In this document: piece by piece, positions 33,798 to 45,700 of the stretch | Layout of the letters: each line of letters begins with the position of its first letter | Position numbering within the stretch: position 1 is the stretch's first letter | Source of the DNA: CAZMGV01 sp964565925 | GTDB taxonomy: Bacteria > JAGRBM01 > JAHCIT01 | DNA length: 47,165 nt | Direction of reading: 5' to 3' | Assembly: GCA_964565925.1 (NCBI GenBank) | Contig: CAZMGV010000026.1 | Coordinates: 1 to 47,165, forward strand | Notes under the pieces: generated by a model | Databases searched by the model: none | What the model was told of the DNA's origin: nothing | The model's input: the letters and a program-made list of their open reading frames with translations, nothing else | Made by a program: the position numbers and the translations under genes

Positions 33798-36700
33798 CTA
33801 ACGTTGAATTTGTATAATCACATTTGGATCTGTTGCACCTGCCAGATTTTTCATAAATCGCCCGCAGTCGTCCGATGAATATGTGATGGACTCTCCACGA
33901 TTCCTATCCTTTTTTATAGTTGGACAACCACGTGAGCCTTTATTTTCACTATGATCTCCACAGTGAATGTTTATTCCGTTGGCAAACGGCTGCCCACCTT
34001 GATTAGGGTTTGGCCCAGTAGTTGGAACATTTCCAGGGATATTGATTGCCGGGTCACCTCCTGAACGAGGATGTGTGCCAATAGTTCCACTATATGTTCC
34101 AGTAGCTATTGTTGCCGAGGCGCTTGGAGTTGCTGATGTAGATCCGGGGGTGGTACTTCCTTGATACGTATCAATTATCTGCCCATCTCTACGATGAATA
34201 ACTGTCTGATTATAAGTTCCATCACTTCCTATTTCTGGAGGTAGGAATATCAATTCATCTAATAATCCGGTCAAATCATATCTATTAACTGGGTCATTGT
34301 TGCAGTAATTAAACAATAACATATTCCCGCTCGAAAATAGTATCGGATCCTTGCTGGTCCATCTTCCCGTCACGGGGTCGTAGTCCCTGGCCCCGAATCT
34401 CACGAGCCCCGTATCCCGGTCGTACAATCCGCCCGCGAATCCAAACGGCTGGAAGCCGGGATTGGTGTCGAGCGTAACGTTACCGAACTCGTCGTAGTCC
34501 ATCTGCTGGACAATTGTACCGGTTGCGGCATCGATGACCAGCCTGGGGGAGCCGAGGTGGTCAGTCACGATCCGGTAGGTGACGCCGTTTCTGATCATCT
34601 GCTGCTTGCCGATGAACCGGCTCACGACGTTCCCCGCCCCGTCCAGCTCCGCCACGACGTTGAGCTGCCCGCTGTAGAGGAAACCCTGCTCGAGGAGACC
34701 GTTCACAAGTTTGCCCACGCGCCGGTTCCGCCCGTCGATCGCGTAACCGATCTCCGTCCCGTCCGCGAGCGTGGCGCTTCTCAGGCTCCCGTACACGTCG
34801 TACCGGTAGTCCGTGACCTCGTTCGTGACGACATTCGTCTTCCGCGCGAGCTCGCCGTTCGCCGTGTAGTCATACACGCTGTCCCCGTACTGCAGCAGAC
34901 GGTCCTGATCGTCGTGGAAGCCGCTTGTGACGTTCAGGGACAAATCAGTATGCGAGGTCCGGTTCCCATTCGGGTCGTAACCGTAGTGTGACCACGGAAG
35001 CCCGTTCCGCGTCACCGTCTCCAGGCGGCCCGCGAGGTCGTACCCGTAGCCCCACACCGTCGTCGTACCCTGGACCGTCTCCGTCTTCGTCATGATCCGC
35101 CCCAGCTTGTCCCTCGTGAAGTTTTGCGAGAACACCGGCGTGAACCCCGACCACGCCACATACGACGACGGCTCGCCGAAGCCATTATAGAAATGGCTGG
35201 TGAGGACAGCTCCCAGCGCCGTGCCCGTGATCCGCCCGTTTTCCTGGCTCCGCTGGATCGTCATCGCCCCCGCCCCCGTCAGTAGGCTGTCCCCGTCGTA
35301 CGTGAACAGGGCCATACTCCCCCCGTTCACCTGTTCCGACGTCACACGGAAGTCGCTGTCGTACGTGTACGACACGTTCCCGCTCACCGTCCCGCTCCAC
35401 GAGGACGACGTCACCAGTGATCCGTCATACGTGAACGACAGCGTCTCGCCCCCCGGAGCCGTCACCGACGAGAGCGTCCCCCGGAACGGCGTATACGCAT
35501 ACGTGTAGTCACCCTCCGGCGTGTTCTGTACGGCGAGCCGCCCGCCCGCATCGTAGCCCAGCCCGATCGTCGCCCCGTCCGGGCGCGTTACCAGCACCGG
35601 CTGCCGGTCAAGGTTGTACTCATACAGCGTCCGCTCCTCCGCAAGCCCGATCTCCGGCGGCGTGTAAACGGAAGTCTGGTTGATGCGGTCGTAACCGAAC
35701 CCGTGCGCGGGACGCCCCGGCGGCGTCACCTGTGTCACGTTCCCGTTCGCATCGTAACTGAACAGAATCTCCCGCCCGTCCGGTAATGTCTTCGCCGTCA
35801 CCCGGTTCGCCGTGTCGTACCCGAAGTTCACCGTGCGAAGGAGCGGGTCCGTAATGGACGACACCCGGTCCAGTGAGTCGTACCCGTATACCGTCCGCCG
35901 CTCCTCTGCTCCGGAACCCTGCGCCACCGAGGTGAGATACCCCCGGGAATTGTATTCGAGACGGAGGGGCTCCACGAGCGGCGTCCGGATCTCCGCCATC
36001 CGGCCCTTCGCGTCCAGGAGCGCCGCTCCCGTACGGCCCTCGGGCGTGGTGCTCGTCGCCGTTCTGGCCGGGACGTTGAATTCGGCCTCGAAGAGCCGTC
36101 CGTTCACGTAGGTCTTTGTCGTTTCGGTAATCAAGGACAATGGATTGAGACGATCCACCAGATCGGCTTCCTTCCGTGAGGCCACGACCAGACGTAGTCC
36201 CGACGGCTGCCGGGTCTCCTGTCTCCAGCTCGGAGCCATCGCGCCAAAGCGCGGGTCGTACAAGGAGACGGTATTGCTGTATTTTGACCGGTCCGGGAAC
36301 AGTGTGCTGATCCCACTGTCCCCTATATTGCTTTCCGTCACCAGCCCGGCCGGATCAACCATCCGGCGGTGGGTCCGGCCTGCATAATAGTCATAAATAA
36401 CCGTCGATTGATGGCGGCCTTCCGCAGTCCTCGTGCTCAGTGACGTTGTGGTATATCCGCTACTGATAGCCCGGCCACCGGTAATATCGGTGTAGCCACC
36501 CTCGGCATCCGTATCCCGGTTCAGCCGCCCCAGATAGTCGTACGTGAAGACGGACGTGTTCTGGCGGGGATCGGTACGGGAGGTCATCAGGCCGTCGGGC
36601 GTATAAGTGAACTGCTCGACCTCACCCGCCGGGTTTTCGATGGATTCGATGTATCCGTCGGAATTCAGCACGATCGACGTGCGCTGGCCGTTGGGCGCCA

Positions 36701-39700
36701 CGACCGCCGACAGTCCGCCGTCCGGGTCCCACTCCAGACCGGTGACGAGTCCGTCACGATCCGTCACGGCGATCAGGCGGCCGTCGTCATTGTAGCCGAA
36801 TGCATATTTCGTGAATCCCAGGCGGGCATCCAGGGTGAGCTGGTGCCGGCCTTCCCGGGAGAACAGGTAGATTTCTTCGCCATCCGGTCTGGGTATGGAA
36901 AAACTGTCGTCTGAAAATCCCGGCAGGCCGTCCGATATCCGGAGTATGAACGGATTATCACCTACAAAAATGTCGCCATTAGGTCCAATCGCAAGTGCTC
37001 CCGGACCAGAGAGGTCGGTTTCGCGCGCTGGCGCGGTAGTTTCAAAATTCAGGCTGTTTTCACGAAGATTACCCGTCCCGGCAACATTCTCAATTATTCC
37101 GTCGGGAAAGATGCGGTACACGTTGTACCAGCCAGTAAAGTAAATGTCGGAATTATCCGAGACATAGATTCCGCTCGGGGGATCCAATTCCACTTCCGTT
37201 GCCATCGCTCCGCTGACGACGTTGGGAGTGCAACCCTGAACCGGACCAATGCCGGCGATTCTCGACATCCATCCTCCCGCATTCACACGTACAATCCGGC
37301 AATTGCCTGGGTCAGCGATAATCACACTGCCATCCGGCGCAACGGCCAGAGCGCTGGGATCCCGGAGCTTCCGGTCATCGGCGTACCCGTCGGCGGCCTC
37401 ATAACCCGCCTGCCCGCACTTTCCGGCGAAATCCCATATATACCCATCTGGAGTGATGACGCGCACACAATCGTCCACATCGTCGGATACATACAAATTT
37501 CCCGACTGGCTCAGCGCAATTTCATCGGGATCGAATTTCGCGGTCTTCGCGAGGATTCCGGTAGCCGCCGTGTTTGTGCCGCCGCCCGCAACGGTCCAGA
37601 CCAGTCCGTCCGGATCGATCTTCCGTATCCGCCTGCTCCAGTACTCAACGAAATACAGCGTTCCGTCTTCTGCGAGCGCTAATGATCCGGCGCCATTAAT
37701 GTCGGCGCCTTCGGCAGGTTCGCCCTCTACCGAGGGGGTTGCATAGCATTTCCCGATCAGCGTCCGGACCGTACCGTCCGGATTGATGGCCCGGATTCTC
37801 TGACACGTTGAATCCGAGTAGTAGACCGTTCCATCCGGGCCGACCACGAGTCCGCCATAAGGCGAGTTTGCCAGCGCCACATCCCGCGCCTGCTGACCAT
37901 CGTTGTACTGATCGTAGTCCGAGCCGTAGGAAATATTTCTTCCGGCAAACCGGTCGATGCGCTGGGTATGCTCAATCACATTCCCATCGCCAGTCAGGAG
38001 CCGGCGGCTTTGCGGATCGTACACCTGGTGATTGGACAGGCTCCAGCCACCGAGCCCATTCCCGCGCATGTCATAGGAACCCGCATGCAATTCCGTCTTG
38101 CGGTTGTGCCACCAAATTCGGGTGGCAAAGCTATAGAGAAGTCCTATGGAAAGCTTTGCCCGGGGCCGGCCAAACGCCCTTAAAACCCTAGGATACGCCG
38201 AACTGATCGGGGTCTCGTAGCCAATGCGATAGAGGACTCGTACTTTGCCGTTGATCCTGCGCCCATACGGATCTACGGGTTCCCATATGATCGAGTGGTA
38301 ATACATCCCACCACTGGCCGGCAGGTCGTCAATGTCCCAGGATCGCACATACCGGGTACCATTGATACTCGCTTCAAGCATTACTCTCAGAATCGTCGGG
38401 TTTGCTGGAAGATTAATGATTGGGAAGACAATCTCCGTTTTCCGGCCGGGGACACGGTCACTTTCGTAGTTCAACGACAACCCGGTTCCGGTAACAGGAA
38501 TCGTCTCCGCCAGTACCCGGCTCTCACACCTTACGATCGACCCTGCTCTGGTTTGCTCGCAATCCCGTTTTGGATCGGAGTTATAAACTGTAGGCGTTGG
38601 CGGAGGAGGGGTCGGCGAATCAACGAGCGGATTAAGATCGTACGGTGAGGTGAAATGCATCAACCTGACCCGCCAAAGTGATATGCCTGGATCATAAAGG
38701 GAGGCGAGCTGGGTGCGTTCAGCAGGTGATATGCCAAATTCCGAAAGCTGAGCGGTCGTCGCAGGCAATCCATTACCCACAACATCCAGTTCGGCAATAC
38801 CTCCCGCTTCGGAGAGGATCTGGATCACCGATCCATTGTCCTTCGGTTCCCACACACGGCGAAGGCGGTCATATGCTCCCACCGGTATAGCTGCGCCGAC
38901 AGGCCATTCTAGAAAGTTGTCTACATAGCCTATTACCGGCTGGTTGAATTCAACCGAAACCGCCCGCCGCTCGGCCGCTTCATCGACAAAATATTCGATT
39001 GCATAATTGTAGTTGGTGAAGGCGGGCAGTTCTGCTGGCATAGCAAGCGGGCCCAGTTCACCGACAGTAATTTCCGTGGGGCGGACTGTGAACGAGCTGA
39101 TGGGCTCCGTGGTTCCATCAGGGTACTTGAGGGTCGCTTGAGTCCCAGCTAGAAACACCAGGCTGGCCCTCCGCGCACCGTTGTCATCCATCTCGGTAGT
39201 GCCGTGAGCGATCTGGACTGACTGAGAGAGGTCTATGGCCGTGCCCATGCTTGACACTGGAACCATGACGACATCGTCAATTGAAAAATAATCATTGGCG
39301 TCTGTATCAATTGTCCGTTGAGATACAATGTGTCCCGCCAGATAATATTCCAGCGTAACTGAGCCGCCTCCATTCAGAGCGAGATCATACCATCCGTCAT
39401 CGCGGCTCAAGGTAGCTCCATACTGACGCGAAACCGCGGATCTCACTGACACACCGGCAAGGGGTTCTCCGCTGACATCCAGGACCCGGCCTCTGATTAC
39501 TGCTACACGAGTTGGGTCAATTACACCTGGTGCGACGCCAATCTGAACCGGCTCGTCTCCTTCCCACAAGAACGATACGGCATCAGCAAAGATTGTTACC
39601 GTCGACAGATCCAGAGGGGGAGCGGACAAGGCTGGGTCCTCGGGCGGGTCCGGATTCGGAGCTGGCAGGACTTCGATCGTAAAAGTACCACTCGAAACCG

Positions 39701-42700
39701 CGGTTCCTTCCGAATCAGTAACGACAATCTCGATATTGGGCCAGTTGCCTTCATCTCCGTAGAGTGGAATGCCATGCAACCGACCGGTGCTGCGATCGAA
39801 CGAGCACCACTCCGGAAGCTTCCGGACCTCAATATCAAGTTCATCTCCATAAATCAGGTCGGGATCGGCTATTTGAGGAGCAAAGGCGAATTCATCTCCC
39901 ACTAGGACACTTCCAGATGGAGTCCCGGAAATTTCCGGTGGATCATTTATGTTCTCGACCTGGAGATAAATCGGCCAGGCAACAATATAATTGCCATCGG
40001 TGACCAGCAGCCGGAACCCTTCGTAGAAGCCTACATCCGAGTTTCCCGGGACGCCGGATATGGAACCAGTCTCTTCATCGAAAGTGAGCCAGCCCGGCAT
40101 CCCTTCCACCCAGAATTCAAGGGGATCTCCGTCGGGGTCGTAAGCATACGCCGTAAACTGGTATTGCTCGCCTTGGTAAATAAAATACGGCGATACTCCG
40201 TAAAGTTCGGGCATGCCTCCCGGGGCTGTCACGTCAATGCTGAATTCAGAGAGATATACTGGGGGTGAGCGTAGGTCGGTTACGGAGATCGATATCGATT
40301 CGAAAATCCCTGTGTCTGCTCCTGTTGGAATTCCGGAGATGGTTCCGGTTGCTGTATCAAAGGATGCCCAATACGGGATATTTTCTCCTTGGAACAAATG
40401 CGTATCCTGGGGGTCTGGATCTTCAACAAGTGGAGTGAACTCATACAAGGTGTTTACAGAAACTTCCGGAGCCGGGCCCCCGGTGATGATCGGCGGCGTG
40501 TTTCCGCAGTCGTTACTTGGCCCGACCAGGACAATAGCTTGTTGGCCGTTATAGTCGGACACAACGAGATCGATGATGGAATCCCCGGTGATATCGACTG
40601 GGGCGATGAGATACGAAGACCCTCCCACGAGTGGCATATCCGGTCCCTGGAAGAATTGAATATCACCCCCGCTCGATATACTCGATGTCAGTATTCGCGC
40701 TAAAGGCGTCGATCTGCTGCTAACAATAAGGTCGCCGGACCCATCGTTGTTGATGTCAGCAATATTTACGTGAGAAGGAAGGGCTCCTGCCGGGACCAGT
40801 TGGTCGTAAACGTATCCTCCCGCGTACCCCTTTAAATATGAAACCGCCCCGGCAGATTGATACTGGGTAACCAGCAGGTCGTCGATACCATCCAGATTAA
40901 TATCGTAAGATATAATTGACTCCGGATTTATTCCGACCGAAACGTATGTGTAATAATTAAAAGTCCCAGTGCCCTTGCCCGGAGGTCCGGCTGGATCCTG
41001 AACTCCTGAATACAGGTACACTGACGCGGTATTCTTCGACACGAGCGCAAGGTCAGCGATCTGATTATCGTCAAAATCGACCTTGGCAATTCCCCAGGCT
41101 CCATAAACCGGGATTGATTGTACTTCGCTAAAGGTACCATCCGCAGCGCCTATGCCATCCGTCATGCCCTTCATGATATGGACGGTATCCAACAGATACG
41201 ACGATACCGCTACATCAAATAATCCGTCTCCAGTTAAATCTTCGATGATCGCTTCATTCAGGTAGTCACCCACGAACGTCGTCGCGCCCGGACCAAAACT
41301 TCCGCTTCCGGTACCAAAAAACACCGAGAGGGTCCCACCCAGTTGATCCACTGATACGAGATCGGAATGCATATCGCCGTTGATATCCTTGGCGAACACT
41401 TGGGACGGTTGTACCCCGGTTTCCAATGCCTGTCCCATTGCGAACAGCCCACTTGCACCTCCACTTGGACCCTGCTCGCCTTCCAGTATGACAATCCTGT
41501 TGTTGGTGGAGTCAGTTATTGCCAGATCAGTGATCCCATCTTCATTATAATCGCCGGAAGCAATTCCTCGCGGGGATCCATCCTCTATTGGGGTTCTGGA
41601 AACGACTCTATATGTGCTGTCTCCCCGGCATACAGATGGCACTTCGATCGAAAAGCTGGATATCGACGCGGAAGCTCCCTTGGCATCGGTGACAATCACT
41701 CTGATCCCGTCATATTGACCGGTATCCGCTTGCCACGGGGTACCGCTTATTCGTCCGTCTTGCGAATCGAATGCACACCAAGGCGGCAGATTTTCTGCCG
41801 AAAACAAGAGCGTGTCTCCATAGGGAAGGTCCGGATCATTCCCGGCGGGAATAAAACTGTATGGCGACCCGATATTGGCGGTTCTGGCCGGACTACCGGA
41901 TATCGTTGGTGCACGGTTTACAGGACGAACCTTGATCGCAAAGGGCCCAAATGAAGACCCGCTCCAGTCGTCGCTTACATAAATCACAACTTCCAGACTC
42001 CACTCGAACGCATTCAGCGGAGTTCCGTATATGTGACCGGTCTCCCAATCATATGACGCCCACGAAGGAAGTCCTTCCACATAGAAATAGAATGGCCCTT
42101 CACCATCCGGATCGAATACTACCGGGGTAAACGAATAGAATTCACCCACTGTTACCCATTCAGGAGGATTTCCAGTGAGAACCGGAGGCTCATTGAAGAA
42201 TCCAACGGCGATCTCGAATTCAGCCAGTTGGGCGATTGCCCCGGATGCATCCGTCACAATAATGACGATTCCCGGATAAGTACCTTCATCCTGAATCGAT
42301 GGTACTCCGTAAAGAACTCCCAAATCTGGGTCAAAGCTTGCCCATCCCGGCAGATTTTCTATCGTAAACGTTAACGTATCTCCGAACGCCGAATCAGGAT
42401 CGCTCACAACAGGAATAAATTCGTAGTATGCATCCGGCATAGCACCCGTAGCCGGAGTTCCGGAAATTACCGGCGCGTCGTTCGTATTGTGAACCGTGAT
42501 GCTGAACGCCGGGAGCGAGGCGATTGCCCCGGCTGAATCCTGCACGGAGATCACGATTCCGGAGTAAAGCCCTACGTGTTCGTTGAGCGGCGTCCCGGAC
42601 AGTTCGCCGGTCTCCGTGTCGAACGACGCCCAGGCGGGCAGGTTCGTCACAAGAAACGTCAGCGTGTCGCTGTAGCCCAGATCCGGATCCATTGCCGACG

Positions 42701-45700
42701 GCGTGAACGAATACAGGCTGTCCTCGTCGACGTCGGTTGCCGGAGTGCCGAAAATGCTTGGCCCGTCGTTCACATTACCGACGGTGATCGAGAACGGCGG
42801 CAGACTTGCGCTCGCGCCCGAAAGATCGCTGACCGTGATGACTATTCCTCCATAAACACCGATATCGGCGCTCAAGGGAGTGCCGGTGAGCGTTCCCGTC
42901 AGTGCGTCGAAGCTGACCCACGAAGGCTCGTTGACGATGGAGAATTCGAGAATGTCGCCGTGAATGCCGTCCGGATCGGACGCAGACGGAGTGAACGAAT
43001 AAAATTCGTTTTGATTGACTGACGACGCGGGACTCCCTGAAATCACCGGCGCGTCGTTCGTATTAACGACCGTGATGCTGAACGCAGGCAGAGACGTCTG
43101 AGCACCGGCGCCATCGGTCACCGTGATGATGATATTACCGTAAATGCCGACATCGCCGTTTGCCGGGGTACCCGAAAGCTGGCCGGTAGCGGCACTGAAC
43201 GATGCCCACGAAGGCAGGTTCTGAACCGAGAAGCTCAGTAGGTCACCGGCATCCGGGTCCACGGAAGCCGGGACAAACAAATAGGCCGTGTCTTCATTGA
43301 CCGATCCGGCCGGAGTCCCTGAGATCGATGGAGACCGGTTGACGTTTACGACCGTGACCTGGAACGGCGGGAGCACCGCACTTGCGCCGCTTCCGTCCGT
43401 CACCGAAATGACAATTCCAGCATAAACCCCGGCGTCGTCGTACGACGGGGTTCCGGCCAGACTCCCGGTCGCGGTGCTGAACGAAGCCCAGGCGGGTTTG
43501 TTTGCCACGCTGAACGTCAGCGTTTCGCCATGCATCTGGTCCGGATCGCTGGCGACGGGCGTAAAGGTATATGGCGAACCCTCATCGACCGACGCCGCTG
43601 GGCTTCCGGCAATGGAAGGCGCGTCGTTGACGTTCACGACCGTTACCTGGAACGGCGGCAAACTCGCACTGGCTCCAGTGCTGTCGGAGACCGAAATAAC
43701 AACCCCCGCATAGCTTCCCACGTCGCCGTTTCCGGGAGTTCCCGAAAGCAGTCCGCTGGCCGTGGAAAAGGATGCCCACCCAGGCTTGTTCGTTACGCTG
43801 AAAATCAGCGTGTCGCCGTGAATCTGATCGGGATCGCTGGCCGATGGCGTGAACGCATAGGCGGAGTCCTGTTCGACCGAAATAACGGAAGTTCCGGAGA
43901 TAACCGGAGCATCGTTCGTATTGATAACCGTGACCGAGAACGGCGTAAGCGACGCAGACAAACCGCCTGCATCGGTGACGGAAATCTGGATTCCCCCATA
44001 GACCCCGACGTCGGAGTTGCCGGGAGTTCCGCTGAGGAGCCCGGTGGCCGGGCTAAAGGACATCCAGGAGGGTTTGTTCACGACTGAAAACGTCAGCGTG
44101 TCGCCGTGCATCTGGTCCGGATCGCTGGCTAGCGGAGCGAACGAATATGCAGACCCCTGGAGCACGAAGGTAGCCGGGGTTCCGGAGATCACCGGAGCGT
44201 CGTTGACGTTCACGACCGTGATCGAGAAGGCCGGCAACGAGGCGCTGGCCCCGAACTGGTCGCTCACCGAAATGACAATTCCTCCATAAACCCCGACGTC
44301 GGCATTGGTGGGAGTGCCGCCAAGCTGGCCCGTCGCCGCGTTAAATGACGCCCACGACGGTTTGCCCGTAATCGTGAAAGTCAGCGTACTGCCTGCATCG
44401 GGATCGCTGGCTATCGGTGTAAAGGTATAAAGTGCGTCCTGGTTAACCGACAAAGCTGGTGTTCCCGAGATCACCGGCGGCTGGTTACCACCCGTATCTT
44501 CGAGCGCCAGTACGAGCCGTGGCAAATTGCCGCTTTCCCGCGAGTCGAACTCGACAAGTCCGCTCTGGCTCTCCGATGTCTTCCGGACCACCCAACCGTA
44601 GTTGTCGCTTGTACCCGACAGGAACGCCGCCGTATCCCCTGTCACGTTCCAGGAGACTGTACCTGTCTGCAAGTTCTCGATCAGGACGGACGACGTGGCA
44701 TTTGTTTCCCATGGCCTTGTGCCTGAGCCGCTCATGTCCCATTCGCTTGAGCAGTTCTTGGCCTGATTGGCGATATCCGTGTCGGTGGCGCAGTTCCAGG
44801 TCGCTCCGCTGCCCGTTCCCCGGTTCGACGGGTTCGTCCCCGCGACTTTTCCGTTTCCTTCGGTCCAGTCAGAGGTCATCCGGTGCACATCGACTGTCCG
44901 GCCGGTTGTTCCCCAGTTATCGCCATTGTGCTGGATATCGGCTTCAAGAAGTGCCCAGACGAGCGTACGGCCCCCTGCGAGTGCCGCAAGTTCGCTCTGG
45001 CTGAATTTGACCAGCGTGCGGTTATCTCCGGATTCCCTGACCCGGAGAAATACTGATCCGCCCTCGTTCGTGTTAGCGTCGCCGCTCCTTAAATAGGTGT
45101 CTGCCGCCGGCTCCAGCGTAACGGTCACGGCGATATCGAACGGCAGCAAAGTGTCGCTGGCACCTTCGCTGTCGGTCACCGTGATGACGATGTTCCGGAA
45201 CATTCCTACATCGTAGAGACCGGGCACGCCGGACACCTCGCCGGTTGCCGTGTCGAAGTCCGCCCAGGGTGGCAGGTTCTGTACCGAGAACGTCAGGTCG
45301 TCTTCAGGATTCTGATCACTGTAGGCAGGGACAAAGAGATAAGAGTCGCCTTCGTTCACGCGGCTGATTGGATTGCCAGCGATGGCCGGCGGGAAGTTCC
45401 CGTCCGGGGTATCGACGACAAGTTCCAGTACCGGCTTCGACGCACTTTCTCTCGAGCCGAACGACGCCGTGCCGGAGTCGCTCTCGGCTGTTTTCTTCAA
45501 TACCCATCCATGGTTCGGGGTTCCGGAGGCGAAGGCCTGGATGTCGCTGAGAACATCGAACGAGAGAACGCCGCTCTGGCCGTTCGTGACGAGCTGGGAC
45601 GACGTGGCGGTACCATTCCACGGCCGGGTTCCGCTGCCGCTCATGATCCATTCTGTGGAGCCCGTGCAGTCCTTGGCCGAGTTCGCGATGTCCGTGTCGA

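Noticed and set aside
43530..44087. 185-codon plus-strand frame in the Rhs stalk
   Set aside because: It mirrors the repeated Ig-like modules on the other strand and is not an independent gene.
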